Notes: generated by a model not told the origin, from the letters alone. Numbered from the stretch's first letter, positions 12,651 through 25,648 are shown. The stretch: 64,000 bases of DNA from Euptelea pleiosperma (GCA_035048495.1 CM068543.1:21193751-21257750), one strand, 5' to 3'. Numbers and translations are program-made.

Positions 12651-14857
12651 ATTTCCTAAAGCCCTTAATTTTCTTCACTAAAAAAATTGTCAAATGAGGT
12701 TACAAGATGGTTTAATTTAGAGCCTACATTCCGACTCCAAATTTACACAAAATAAACTACATCTACATTCCAAGACACATAGGAAACAACATTTCTTCCT
12801 TGCCAAGTAAAGATGTAAAGTGCCCATGAAGCTAACTATTCAAATCACCAACCTTTCTAGAGACTTCTCTTCAACCAACACATTAAACAGGTTGTTGGAA
12901 AACCAAAACACCCATAAGCTAAGTCTAGCTTATATTTCCAATAGGAACTCCCATCATTAAGTGTTTTAATAAAGGTAAAAACCTTATAAACATCAACTAA
13001 AAACAAACCCTCCTATCCAAAACCAACTTTAATCGATTCAAGTTATAAAACCCATCTACTTTTTATTGCAAATCATATTAGGATTTGTTGCACTGCTCAA
13101 ACTCAGAGCCAAAATCTAGATTAAATTTAGGGTCTAATCAAAATCACAGTGATAATCTTTCCTCTCTACATTTATCTATTAATTACATATATCTAGGGGA
13201 GCTTATTCTACTTTATAAAGACTACATTTTTTCTGTCCCTTTCCAATGTCGGACTAAATTTCTACACTCCCTTTTACAGGTAAAGAGAAACAAAGCACAA
13301 AGGACAAAAAACCTTTGTTTTTTGAAAATATCTCTAACACACCCAGCTTTCAATTGATACATCCAAATCGACTACAAAAAAAGAAAAAAAAAACTTTTTT
13401 GATACACCCAAATCACCTTAGCATTCTCTTAATTTAAAAGGAAACCCTAGGTTTTAAACACTGAATGGATAATATTGAACTTTTAGCTGGGTATGGAGAG
13501 ATGGAGAGGGTTACCTACAAAAAGTCCATCCCAACCTTACTATACTTTTCAAGTGTACCACTAATTGAAGCAGAAGCAATAGTTCCTATGAAGTTCCAGT
13601 ATCCTGTTATTTTACTAGAGAGAGATTAGCCTAATTTTGGCTACTTAGCTAAATTGATTTACGATTTGTGGGATTGACAAAGGTTAAAACTTTAACCAAA
13701 CACCAACTTTTAATGTTAAACCTTGGAAAATCAACTAATTTTCTTTGAAGTTCCAATCATTGAAGGGAGTTGATATTTCCAGTGAGATTTCTACTCCTTC
13801 GATCCAGTAAAAAAATTCACGTTTGACAGAAGTTCCCTCTAAAAGATTTGTCCTTACCTGTCTTTTCAACAGTCAAATGTGAAGTGGGAAGGCTATTTCA
13901 GTTAAATGTGAATTTGTTTTTTTACTTGAAGAGGTAAAAAGGTCACTGGAAAAATCAATTCCTATCATTGAAACATGAAGGTTACTGTCTTAATCAGCTA
14001 TACAGACATAATTAATGGCAGTTTGGTCAAATTAAATTCCACACCAGTACAAAATCTCAATCATGGTAATTGCTAAGTCAGTTGAATTACCATTAGAAAG
14101 GGAAATCTATGTAGTTTATAAAGTTTCTGCTATTTTGATCTCCACACCTCCCTTATTGGTTCTATGTTCTCACACAATTCCCAAATGGGAATTTTTGCAA
14201 AAACATGGGTAATTTTGGAAACCCATTTCTATGAAGATTTTTGTTTTCAACATTTCAAAATCTAATCCCAGTATTCCACAGAGGTTGTTTTCTAGGAAAG
14301 CTACAGCTTTGAGCACCCATTCCTAAGGACATCTTTTCTCTGTTCTACTTATAGTCCACAGCTTCACACTATAGAAAAGTCTTAATTTTCCATTTTCAAA
14401 AAGAACCAAACATCTCTCTCTCTCTCTCTCTACACAAATTCACATTGCATCCAAGAGCTTGCCTATTAGTGGATTGCCCAATGGAATTAGCAGATCTTCT
14501 TGTTAGACAGGCATGTGAGGACTGAAGCAAAGTGTACTTTCCTTCTAGCTCCAACGGGGTGGTTATCATGTGATCCTCAGACCTGCATTTTTATATTTTC
14601 TTTCACATATTACACTACCCAAATCATTAAAAAGCTGAAACTGTAACTAGCCAACTCTATTTTCTCCATTTAACTATCAATATCCATTCGTGCAACTCTC
14701 TCCCCCCACCCCTTCGCTCTCACACACAACCCCCTTCTAGATTTTGTATAAGATCCTCATGAGTTAATGCATTTGGTTTTTTTTCCAGGCTGGTGTTATA
14801 TATTTTTTTGGCCACAATGCATATAGAATGGAGAAAACTTAGGCTGTTGCATTGCTA
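12651..14857. other. intergenic upstream of CYP85A
   Basis: No gene is recognised. A (TC)n microsatellite lies at 14412-14431. Most of the stretch is low-complexity AT-rich sequence. Confidence 0.45.
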
Positions 14858-14998
14858 CAGCAAAGGTGAGATCACAGTATTTCAGACAAAAATTAGAGGT
14901 GGGGGTGGGGCCCACTTCACTTTCGAATATTTTTTTTAAACATGTGGGTCCTACATCTACATGTGGTCTTGAATACTGCGACCTCCACTTTTTGCTGT
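14858..14998. mobile_element. inverted-repeat element next to the CYP85A exon copy
   Basis: Left CAGCAAAGGTGAGATCACAG and right (other strand) CAGCAAAAAGTGGAGGTCGC, each followed by AGTATT(T/C)...AGAC, form imperfect terminal inverted repeats. A 17-bp piece of the left end (GGTGAGATCACAGTATT, 14865-14881) recurs exactly at 15041-15057, on the far side of the captured exon fragment. Confidence 0.45.
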
Positions 14999-15046
14999 CA
15001 AGTATCTCCATGATCATCCCAGAGCTCTTCAAGAACTCAGGGTGAG
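14994..15046 (+). pseudogene. 53-bp copy of CYP85A exon 4 end in the upstream region
   Basis: These 53 bases match 17544-17596, the last 48 coding bases of CYP85A exon 4 plus the first 5 intron bases, with one mismatch (CCC for CCG). The copy would encode VKYLHDHPRALQELR and keeps the splice donor GGGTGAG. It lies in the same orientation as the gene, about 550 bp before its start codon. It is too short and isolated to be coding. Confidence 0.9.
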
Positions 15047-15064
15047 ATCACAGTATTCCAAGGG

Positions 15065-15283
15065 AGTCAATGATGTTGACCAACAGTTAAGTGATGCCTT
15101 ATTTTATTCACAAAGTACAAGCAGGTCTTACTAATCTCCATATAAGGGGTGGGGGAATCTTATGGGGTATTTGGGTTATTCCATTAAAGAGTTAGTGATA
15201 GTTGATGGGATTCACTTGTGTTTTATATTTTCCCATGTCAATGATGTTGACCGACGGTCAAGGGGTGTTTTACTTATTTCATA
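15065..15283. repeat. diverged direct repeat in the CYP85A upstream region
   Basis: CAATGATGTTGACCAACAGT (from 15068) and CAATGATGTTGACCGACGGT (from 15239) start two segments of about 45 bp that remain similar through a stretch ending TTATTTCA. The function, if any, is unknown. Confidence 0.5.
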
Positions 15284-15451
15284 TATTGGATGGATTTTAA
15301 ATAATTTTCATGTTTTCTAAGGGGGTGCCACTAATTTTCATTGTTTTTATTGGGTGAGTTTTTATTACTTGGGTCACTCGAGGTAAGTAAAGGGACCTTG
15401 GGAGTGTGCATGGTTTTGACCTGGGTGGCCTTCCTTTCTGGTCCTAATGCC

Positions 15452-15483
15452 TATATATATATGGGTTCCTACGTATATATATA
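15452..15483 (+). promoter_or_regulatory. candidate TATA region of CYP85A
   Basis: Two TATATATAT runs (15452-15461 and 15474-15483) lie about 110-140 bp before the start codon. This is a reasonable distance for a TATA box plus a leader of about 80-110 bases. The placement is by spacing only; the transcription start was not observed. Confidence 0.45.
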
Positions 15484-15594
15484 CTTTTGACTGACTTGAA
15501 CCAACCCAGTTCAGGTTATTTATAGTTTTATACTATTATAGTTCTCTCCAAGCTCCGAAGTGGGTTTGAGGCTCTGAGCTTCTTGGGAGAATCA

Positions 15595-18500
15595 ATGGCG
15601 GTCTTGGTGGTTTTTGGGGTGGTTTTGGGGCTCTGTATCTGCACTGCCATTTTGAGATGGAATGAAGTGAGATACAGAAAGAAAGGCTTGCCTCCTGGGA
15701 CAATGGGGTGGCCAGTGTTTGGGGAGACCACAGAGTTTCTAAAGAAAGGACCCAACTTCATGAAGAACCAGAGAGCAAGGTGAGATTTTGGTAGTTTTTT
15801 AGCCTCTGGGTTTGTTGTTTCTCTTCTTGTGTAGATGGTTTTCAGCCTTGATAATGCAGTGCTTAAGGTTATGGGTTCTTCTCTTATATGTAAGACAAGA
15901 AGCTGTTGCTGTTTTAAGGGTGTTTTTTTTTCTGGTTATAGTGGTTTGGGTGTAACGTGTGCTAATTGCTACAAAGTGTTTGTCTTTTTTAAGCTGTTTG
16001 AGCTCTATTTTCCAAGTTAATTGACTTGTACAATGTGTTTCTCTTCAGTGTTCTAAGTGGTTTCTTTGCTCGTCTAGTTTAGATCTGCTTAAGTGTAGCA
16101 AGAAGCAGAGTACTTTAGCTTCAAAATCTTATATGGGAAATACCTTTCCTTCTCCATAGAAGGTGGCCTTTTTCTTGATTCAAGATGTTTCAGATGCTTG
16201 AAAGCATGAAATCTTTAGTGGTTGTATATGTATTTGTGCTTTACTTTGCTTAAATTTCACCTACAAGACAACCCCATATAAGTCTGGAAAACAAACTGAT
16301 CTTCTCATTAGCTTTATCTTTTACTAAAAGACAGTTCTGTTGGGTCTTCTAGTTGTGTTAAACTTTAAATTTATCAGACAAAATCTTTACTATCTTTTGA
16401 ATTTTCCTGTTATAGTTTAATTTTCATTGATTTAGGTAGTTTTTTTTCCCCATTACAGGTATGGGAATCTTTTCAAATCCCACATATTGGGCTGTCCCAC
16501 AATTGTTTCCATGGATCCAGAGCTCAACAGATACATCCTCTTGAATGAAGGAAAAGGCTTTGTTCCTGGCTACCCACAGTCCATGTTGGATATATTAGGG
16601 AAATGCAACATTGCAGCGGTACACAGTTCAGCTCACAAGTCCATGAGAGGGTCCTTGCTTGCTCTTATCAGCCCCTCCATGATCAGAGACCAACTGCTTC
16701 CAAAGATTGATGAATTTATGAGATCCCACCTCAGCAACTGGGAAGGAAGAACCATTGATATCCAAGAAAAAACCAAAGAGGTTAGTCGAATCTTCAAAAC
16801 CCAAAAGAATAAGAGGTAGAGAAAATTAAGAACCTATAGAATAGTACTCAATATTCCCCTGTTTTACTAATTAGCCCACAAGTCTTAGTCATGGTTTTAT
16901 TATTTCCTTTGGTAGATTACAATTAGTTTTAACCATGAAGAGGAGACCTCATAACTAAAGAATCACAGCCGGGGTCCTTTCTCTTCTGGAATTTAAATTA
17001 GCTTCAAAGTTTCTGCATGTTTTTAAAAAGTAAGAAAAAGAGAACCCCAATGGTAACAATTTTTTCCTGTTATAATTTACAGTAATTTTTTGGTCCAGAT
17101 GGCGCTGTTGTCATCGTTCAAGCAGATGGCCAGTTTGGAATCCAGTTTGATATCTGAAGCCTTCAAGCCAGAATTCTATAAACTGGTACTAGGAACCCTG
17201 TCATTGCCTATCAACCTTCCTGGCACAAATTACCGCCGTGGCTTCCAGGTATATCACTCAACATTCTTAACTATCTTTCCCTACCTGCCACCATTTTTCT
17301 CTTTATAGAAACTTTTGTTGTATTTCCAATGGAGCTCGTTCACAGGCAAGGAAGAATATTGTCAGCATCTTGAGAAAAATCATAGAGGAAAGAAGGGCTT
17401 CTCCAACTACCCAACATGACATGCTTGGTTGCCTACTGAGAATGGAAGACTCAAGATACCAACTCAGTGATGAAGAAATAATTGATCAAATAATTGCAGT
17501 CCTGTATTCAGGTTATGAGACTGTCTCAACGACTTTGATGATAGCTGTCAAGTATCTCCATGATCATCCGAGAGCTCTTCAAGAACTCAGGGTGAGCTTG
17601 GAGTTTCTTACTTTCAATGCTTTCATTTTTTGTTAATTATTTCAGGTTTTTTTATTGTCTGATTCAATTTTAAGTTTTTTAGGATGAACATTTAGCGATT
17701 AGGAAAGGGAAGGGACCAGGGGATCCAATTGACTGGAATGACTTCAAATCCATGAGATTCACTCGTGCTGTAAGCAATTTGAATCAACCACCTGACTTTG
17801 TTAATCAGAAAAAAACCAATAAGTTAAATTTAGTCTGTTGTTCTTGATGCAGGTGATCTTTGAGACCATGAGACTAGCTACAATTGTTAATGGGGTGTTG
17901 AGAAAAACAACCAATGATATGGAATTGAATGGTGGGTTCTATAATTACTTTTATCATGATCAAAATATTGTCAGATGGGGCGTTGTCATATAACTTATCA
18001 ATAAAAGATCAAAATATTCATCTTAGGTTTTGATTTTCTTTGAGTTCTCGCGTTAATAATCTTTATGGACTACCTACATTTTGGAACTTTTTTAACAAAG
18101 ATATATTTGATGTTTTCAAGAATTAAATAGGATATTTTTTATATTTTCTTCTGAAATTCCTTGGTCTTCATCTGATACGAACATATTTGAATAAGGTATT
18201 TAATAAGGAAAAATATATGACCGACCTTAGGTCATCATCCTCATTGGACCTTGGCCCTCATTGGTGCACCTACCACATCTATCTCTGACCACTGGGGGCC
18301 GAACTCTTGGATGAGGCATAATCTGTGAAGACTGCTAATCACCAGAGTGTGAACTATTTTACTCAATGCCTTAGCCATCGAAGATTTAGCTCTAGATCGG
18401 AAGGTTAAAAACTTCTCCAAGTAATTGTTCTGGCTTTGCTCCAGTCAAGGTGTAGCCCACTGATTGAATGATCTGCATTGAGGAATCCAGAGGCCTGGTG

Positions 18501-19952
18501 GAGGTTAAGGTCCATTGAGGAGGATGGACCATCTCAGGCCCATCATATACTATCTCTATTTATTCTTCTATAGCAAAGTTTGGAAGTGATTTAGTAACGA
18601 TTCATTGTGACATTTCTTTTGTGCTTTACAGGATTTGTCATTCCAAAAGGGTGGAAAATCTATGTTTACACAAGGGAAACCAACTATGATCCCTTTCTAT
18701 ATCCAGAGCCTTTAATGTTCCATCCATGGAGATGGCAGGTCAGTCGCAATGACTTTTACTATTTCTGTAAGAAGATTGCAGTCCTTCCAAGATCAGTAGT
18801 ATTGATTGTTGTTCAAAATAAAAAGTAGACCAAGTGTTGTCACTGATGCTACATAGATGGGTTATGCCATCAATGGCGATAATGGGTACCACATAAGACA
18901 ATGCTATGGCAATTCTGTTTTAGCATCTTGAAACTACTTATTTGAAATTCTAGCTTTAGTATGGTAAATTTATTAAGGTGACCAAAATAACCAATATCAT
19001 TAAATGCAGGATAAGAGCTTGGAGTCTCATAACTATTTCATGTTATTTGGAGGAGGAAGCAGGCTATGTCCAGGAAAGGAGTTGGGAATAGCAGAAATCT
19101 CCACCTTCCTTCACTACTTTGTGACAAGATACAGGTAACTTAAATGACTTCCATATGTATATATTCTGTAATATCTTCAGCAACTACCTAGTCAACTTAT
19201 ATAACATTCATCTCATCTGACATTTGTACGCCCTCAACCGCGCAACATCTTCTTGTGTTTCCCTTATTCCTGGATTTGCCTCGCGGATGCCCATCATCTT
19301 AATAACAACCAAGTGACCTCATCCTTCAGTACTTCATTGATTAGCTGCTACGCTGTGCGAAGGCCACACCCGTAGGAATGTAGGATGCTTTGTTCCATGG
19401 GTTGAATGCTCAGCATAGTTACAGCCTTTTTGACCCTTGGAGGCTAAGGAAGCCTACCAAACTAGCAAGACAAAATACAGAATGAGCGAGACAAACCAAA
19501 CCAACAAAAGGAGACGAAAACGCAGCAACAAACAAAAAGCACAACCGAACACCCCCACCCCTAATCTCACCCCCAACAAACCAACTCAAACCATTTGAAA
19601 ACCATATCCTCAAAAATGATCCCCTTCCCTTCCTCATACAAAAACCCTATTGTTCTGCTCCCTCCACAATCCCCAATTAACCGCCAAAGGACTCAATACC
19701 CACCCACATCCTTTTTCCAAGCCGGCCTAGAGACTTACATCCCCAAGCAAAGAATAATTCCTCACAGTTTTTGGAACTACCCAAGATAGTCCTTCCAAGT
19801 TACAGCTTTGTTTCACCACACTTGTTTCTACTTTAGTCTTATGTTCTTTTTTTACTTGTTGCAGATGGGAAGAAGTAGGAGGAGATAAGCTACAGAAATT
19901 TCCAAGAGTTGAAGCACCAAATGGGCTACATATAAGGGTTTCAAGTTACTAA
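15595..19952 (+). CDS. CYP85A: brassinosteroid C-6 oxidase (cytochrome P450 CYP85A), nine exons
   Basis: CYP85A enzymes are ER-bound P450s that oxidise 6-deoxocastasterone to castasterone late in brassinosteroid synthesis; some also make brassinolide. I placed nine exons by GT-AG borders and an unbroken frame: 15595-15779, 16459-16780, 17099-17248, 17346-17591, 17683-17769, 17853-17931, 18632-18738, 19010-19134 and 19865-19952. The total is 1,389 nt, or 462 residues, close to the roughly 465 usual for the family. Visible landmarks are an N-terminal membrane anchor (about residues 3-21), GLPPGTMGWPVFGETTEFLK, the I-helix YSGYETVST (273-281), the ExxR motif E334-R337, and the heme loop FGGGSRLCPG with Cys412. 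The start is the first ATG in frame; a TTG lies 12 bases upstream. Substrate choice between the family's two activities cannot be read from sequence. All key residues are present, so the gene looks functional. Confidence 0.95.
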
Positions 19953-21766
19953 TACTTTCATATATGTACAGAAGAAATATATTACATTGAAGGAATGTGG
20001 GTGTACAAGAATGTGCTAACAGATGAATGAACGAAATCGAAATTTTCCTCGTCAGCGAAATTAATGTAATGGCATCTGTCTAAACTGCAATATAGTTTGC
20101 TTGAATTCATCTTTATAAAGCTATGCATAATCAGTCTAATTCATTTGTACATGAATTCACACATGAAGAAAACCGAGAACGTAAGAGGAGATCAATCTAT
20201 TTTGAAAAGTATGAAAATCTCTGCAATGTCTTGTATTTTGAAACTCTAATCTACCATCGATTCAAACTAGAGAGGCCTAGGAAACTAGATTCAACTCAAG
20301 ATCTACCTACAAGAACCTGTTCTTTGAAAGCTGCTAATAAAACTTCCAACTGAAACCCCACAAGGTGTTAAAAACTGACAGAAGACCTCGAATTGTTAAC
20401 TCCATGCAAGTGCAATATTTTCTCATGGGAAATTTTGGTCGCACGATATTTGGGTGAACTGAACCAAATGGGCATTGTCGACCAAGTCCAGCCTCGAAGT
20501 CATGCAAACCAAATGCAGCCTCAGCAAAATTTGTTTTAATATACAAAATTTGTTTTCATATTAAAACAAGATTCTGAATACCTTCCAGTCCTTACATTAG
20601 TTCAAGTCCTGCCTTGAAGTCACGTGAATCACGCATCGTCAACGGAACTCATTTTCCTATTTAAACAAGATTCTGCATACTTTCCATGTCTTATGTCAGT
20701 AGGTAGGCTGGGATTGAATCCAAGAGATCACGGTTGTGGTGAATTATGTCAACCAACTGAGCTACTGTATTGACAATAGGTTGGGCCAGCTTTTGTTTTC
20801 AAAAGGATGGTTTCATAATGGTTGGCGGCAAGTCTGAACCATGGTTTAAAAATACTTGTATAACACTGTTACAACGGTAACACTACAACCCCGTTACGCT
20901 ACTTTGTATTTAACACTGAAAAATGTTATAATGTATTTAACATTATAATGACTGTTATCCATGATGGGCAAATTTTCAGCTCATGATGGGCCAATTTGGT
21001 CTGGTGCTCGGGCTGGGGTAAGCCCAAGCTCAGTTCATCTCTTTACAGGCTAAGACATATTGGGTCCACACCTACTCCAACACTACATAATCTTTGGCCC
21101 GCGCAATTAAGGGCTTAAGTTTATTTTTAATTTTACGTTAGACCATAAGTTGGCCCAGCCATTATTGGACCTTAAAATTCATCCTTAGTCCATATAACTG
21201 TGTGATGGATCCCACATAAAAAAATCTCCTTGATCAAGATCTACTCAACCAGATGATCCTAACCATCTGGTCAAATATAATTCTTTTTCTACTCACCATC
21301 ATTTTATCGTCACTTAAGAAAATGTGATAATTCAAATGGTTATGATCATATATTCATATGGTCAGGACCTAGGGTTAGGGTCACATGGGTGGAGCATGTT
21401 GGCTGGACCTGGGCTTTTCATAACTTCAGACAAGTTGGGCCAAAGTCGAACCCATTTTTTTAATTGGCTACAAAGCTAGGTTCATTCCAAATGCGGGTAG
21501 GTATAGCCATGGCCGGACCCTCCACATATAATCCCCTGCCTAGATCTCTAGGTAGGACCAATTAAATGGTTGGTCTCAACTCCACTGCATTCTAAGTCAG
21601 CTATACAACAGGAAAACGAGCGGGGCGGGAACGAAGTGCGGCGCTTACGCACCACTTGCTCGTCCTCTCTTATGCATGACAGAGAGTATGTTAGGCTTGT
21701 ATGTATGTAAATACAAAATCTCATCTAATACATGATCGTATGAAAGGTAATCCCAAGGGTTGAGTG
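19953..21766. other. 3' flank of CYP85A and intergenic DNA
   Basis: No further gene is recognised. Transcription of CYP85A presumably ends within the first 200 bp, but I see no canonical AATAAA close by. Stretches near 20830-20960 belong to the CCGTTATAACGG-type repeat also found at 23.3 and 24.9 kb. Confidence 0.4.
20700..20775 (-). mobile_element. possible tRNA-derived SINE head
   Basis: On the minus strand the stretch reads GTAGCTCAGTTGGTTGACAT, like a Pol III A box, and about 30 bases on GGATTCAATCCCAGCC, like a B box. The pairing and spacing resemble the head of a plant tRNA-derived SINE. It does not fold as a full tRNA and no 3' tail is clear. Confidence 0.35.
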
Positions 21767-21774
21767 CAGGTGAC

Positions 21775-22205
21775 TAGCGGTGTCAATTTTACCCGTTTAT
21801 CCGGAACCGAATCGGAACCGGAACCGGAACCAAAAACACCGGTTTCGATTCCACTTTTTTGGAAACCGATTAAAAAGTAACCGGAACCGGAACTGAACCG
21901 ACAATAACGGTTCCGGTTCTAGGTAGCCTAATATGGAACCGAAATCGATAAGAACCGGAACCGAACCGATAAGAACCGGTACCAATAAATAAATATAGTG
22001 TAAATATTCTAATATTCTCAGATTTGGCCCAATATACCCGGAATCGGAACCAGAACCGACATAAATACATAATCGGTTCCAGTTCCAGATCCATCACTTT
22101 GAGAACCGGAACCGTTAAGGAACCGAACCGATAAGAACCAGAACCGATTGTTTCGGTTTTGGTCACCTTAGGAACCAAACCGGAACTGACCCGTTGACAC
22201 CCCTA
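21775..22205. mobile_element. 431-bp hAT-type non-autonomous element with 8-bp target duplication
   Basis: The ends TAGCGGTGTCAATTTTACCC and, on the other strand, TAGGGGTGTCAACGGGTCAG are inverted repeats of a type seen in plant hAT MITEs. The element is bracketed by perfect 8-bp direct repeats CAGGTGAC (21767-21774 and 22206-22213), the hAT target-duplication length. The interior is a mass of GGAACCGGAACC-like repeats on both strands. The open frames inside are products of that repeat, not genes. Confidence 0.88.
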
Positions 22206-22301
22206 CAGGTGACCGGGGCTCCATTCCAAAAAGTAGGAGGTTCTGAGTTCAACTCTCCTTGGGGACACCTCCTGGAAAAGGGTAGTGTAATAAATGGCTC
22301 A

Positions 22302-22583
22302 TATTAGAGTATGTAAGGTGCACATACGAGATGCACCGTATCTTTACTGAAGTTGATAAGTATCAATTAGATTAGATTTAATCTGATTTGACGGGCGACA
22401 TTTAATAAATATGAGTGATTACATTGACCTACTCAAAGCTCTTACACAGAGCATTACAAGAATCCAATAAAGAAGGAAATCCTAATCAGATCTAATTCAA
22501 ATCAGATCAAATTTAATCCTAATTGATACTTATCAACTTTGGTAAAGTTACGGTGCATCTTGTGCACCTTGCATACTCTAATA
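22302..22583. mobile_element. inverted-repeat MITE
   Basis: TATTAGAGTATGTAAGGTGC at the left and TATTAGAGTATGCAAGGTGC read inward from the right are terminal inverted repeats. The similarity continues through GATGCACCGTA and AAGTTGATAAGTATCAATTA, giving arms of about 90 bp. A partial relative ends near 24075. It is non-coding. Confidence 0.7.
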
Positions 22584-24244
22584 ACTCAATCCACATTAAC
22601 TCTCCTAGTACAATTTGGCACCGCTGTGGAAGGGGTGACTATCATGCCCTGGGAGATTAGTCGGGTGCTCTAAGAGACCCAGATACCCTTGGTTTCCAAA
22701 AAAAAAAAAAAAAAAAAATCATGTGAAAGGCCGCATCAAAGTCCATGCGAGTCCCCTCACTGGACGAGGGATGATGATGAGAAATCCTCATGTCACTCGA
22801 AGATGCAATTTCAATTACAGCGTAACAGGTTTCTTGTCTACCTCCTCTCCTCACATTGTTTTCTAATTCTATCCTGAATATCCATATGGCTCGACGAATC
22901 CAGGTGCGCCGAAGGCTCCCTTAATTAGTTCTACAAGGGGAAGCGAGTCTGCATGTGAGCATGCAAGTTTGTGTGGCCAAGCTGGGGGTACTAATCGGGG
23001 TGTAAACAAGTCGGCCCATCAAAATATTTGAAATCATTTATAAAGCTGATTTTTAGTTTGTAGGTCTATGTAGGGATTGGAAAAATATCCCGTCAGAGTC
23101 CTCTAATAGTGTGTGTGTGCCATGTGGCTCATATTACACCCTATCATTGGCCTCGATGACAGACCCTGTCATCAAAGTTTTACTCCTGTGATCGAAGTTA
23201 TTTTGAAAAACATAATAAATAATAATATTTTTAGTTTTTTGGCTTAAATCTGACTGATGTAACCCGTTTTGATGGATAAACGGTCGTTTAAACGGTAACG
23301 CCCCAAGCCTGTTACCGTAAAAATCGTTAAAACTGTTTTTGAAGCTTTGAATTTAACGGCCGTTTTTCCCATTTTAATGGCCATTAAAATCAATTTAACA
23401 GCCGTTAAATTCTGGAAAATTTTGTGGAAAAGAGGCCGTTAAATTCCATTTTTATATTTTTTTGAAATTTCAATTTCAAATTTTCAACGGTAATGCCCCC
23501 AGTCCGTTATGCCGTTAAAATGGCCTCTTTAAACTTAGACGTTGAGTATCCATTACATCATTTAAAACCTTGAACCAAATATCCGTGGCCGGAAAAAGAG
23601 TTATGTGGCATTTTTTGAGGGGAACTCTAAGCAAGTTCAAGCTTGTCCACCAAGACTTGGGCCAAACATCATGAGTCGGTGGTTCCAAGAAGTTCTTCAC
23701 GACCATTATAACAGGAGAAAATGTTGGACGACAGACGGACCATAGTATGCCACGTGGAGCACTCACTCTAAGAGATCACTGACCGTATGGGTGGGCGCAT
23801 CCGTAAGTGGACCTACATACCAAAAATAGTTTGATTTTCTAACCTTTGGATCTGATAATAAAATAGATTTATTAATAATTGCTTAGATACATTACATTGA
23901 ATGACAAGGATTTATATAGAACTGAATATAGTCAAAGACAAAATCTAATCTATTAGATCTAATCTAAGATATTATCATAACTCTCTGAATCTTGATAATT
24001 GGTGACAAGTCAGAGAATTTGTGATGAGATGCACCAATAATCATATGGTGCATCTTACACACCTTACTACAATATCTTCCCTATATAGGATCTTACCCTA
24101 AAAAATATTAGATATCTTAGAATTAAAATCAACCCAATAAAAAGCCTCCAACCCGAGGTTTGGTGTTTCTCGGTAAGTTTCTTTTATGATTTTCTTTCTA
24201 GTTTTCCCACTTCTAACTCGTATCTTTGCCCCAACATTTGAAAA
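22584..24244. other. intergenic, repeat-derived
   Basis: A poly(A) run at about 22698-22718 follows AGATACCCTTGGTTTCC and may be a retroposon tail. Half-copies of the widespread ACCGTATGG/GGTGGACCTACA MITE lie near 22990-23150 and 23725-23880. A TAACGG-rich repeat lies at about 23275-23530, with ends resembling the copy at 24.9 kb. No gene is seen. Confidence 0.45.
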
Positions 24245-24595
24245 TTTAAAGTTCTAGCGAAAATCTGCTTCTTTGCCCAAGTTAGTTCTTTGAACAAAAT
24301 ACTCACTGCTAAAAACTTGATTGCTAGGAAGTAAATTTCGATTAATTTCTATGTTATTTGCAAGACTAATGAGGAAAATACATGCCACTTTCTTTTGCAT
24401 TTTGATTTTACCATACAGATCCAGTCATACTTCTTATCTCAAGTGAGCCTCTTTGGGGTTATGTTGGAGTCAATTGGGGCTTTATTTGTTGGATGGCCAA
24501 AGATTGATCTATCAATTAGGAGGAATCTCTTAGGGAGGATGGTGCCTTTTGTTGTTATATGAGGCTTATGGATGGAAAGAAATAGAAGGGTCAGG
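24245..24595 (+). pseudogene. LINE 3' fragment (zf-RVT region), degenerate
   Basis: Conceptual translation resembles the LINE at 42-46 kb over its zinc-finger tail: LNKILTAKNLIARK, then ISINFYVICKTNEENT, WPKIDLS, RRNLLGRMVPF, and GLWMERNR. The matching DNA in the larger copy is about 46070-46385. Stops interrupt the frame and both ends are truncated. No poly(A) is joined to it. Confidence 0.7.
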
Positions 24596-24884
24596 ATCGG
24601 GGTTTGTATCCGAGCTAAGCCGAGCCTGCCCCTTGAAGCTCAACCCAAGCCAAACCTGCCCAAAAATGGCCTGACTAACCTATTTTTTTTACATTTTAAT
24701 TAAAATTGATCGAACCTAGCTCGGCTGAGGCCCAACCTCCCTACGCCTGACCCAGCTCGGCCTGACATTGCAGACCAAGCCTGACCCGTCAGGCCAAAAT
24801 TACAAGCTGACTTGGTAGCAATGTTAATGCTTGTGGCATTGGCGTGTGCTTGGTGGCGTAACATTCAACAATATTTACCATGGT

Positions 24885-25180
24885 TTAAAAAACTACCGTT
24901 ATAATGAAAATAATGGCCGTTATAACCGATTCAGATTCCCCTGTTACGTTATGAACCGTTAAAATGTTGAAAAAATAACAGCCGTTATTTTCTGAATTTT
25001 TTTTGTGAAAAATGACCATTATTTCTATTTTTTGAAAATTCAAAATTTGAATTTTAGTGCCATTTTTCCATTATTTTACGATATTTTCCATTTTTACCCC
25101 TGAGCATCACAATTCACTATAATGGAAAAAACGGTAACACCCCCAGTCCGTTATAAAGGCTCCTTTTAAACTTTGATATT
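24885..25180. repeat. TAACGG-rich interspersed repeat
   Basis: The left end TGGTTTAAAAAACTACCGTT and the right end ACGGTAACACCCCCAGTCCG...CTTTTAAACTTTG resemble the ends of similar stretches at 23.3 kb and in the long Helitron-like units at 37.6-41.4 kb (CGTTACC..., CCGTTATAACGG...). The family is unclear. Confidence 0.45.
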
Positions 25181-25648
25181 TGCATCAATTTTGGATACCC
25201 CGTCAATTTCTCTTTTTATCCCCCAGTTAAACTATAATTAAAATGACTTCTATATCCCATAAGTTTCCTCTTATACTACAACGATGAGTACTTGCGGAAC
25301 GAGAGGTGGAAGCTTTTCTCTACCGGGATCTAAGAGGCTTACGTAATATTAATGGCGATAACAGGGATGCAGGAGGCGTACACACAGACACTCTTGTCTT
25401 TGACGACGAAGGAAGTTAAGTTTTCACTTCACCAAGTGAGAAAAGGTAAAACCCTTACAATTACTTTCGTGTTTCACTTAGGAGGATGGGTGATAAGAGA
25501 TTTCGATGGGCCCACGGGGCAATTAGAGATTTTTATAAATTGGTGAGGGGAATTAAGAGAAAGGGGTGCTAAGAACAAATGACAGGATATCTAAAATTCC
25601 CCCCAATCAAATTTTGCCAAAAAGTGATTTAATGTTTGTTTTGCAGTC

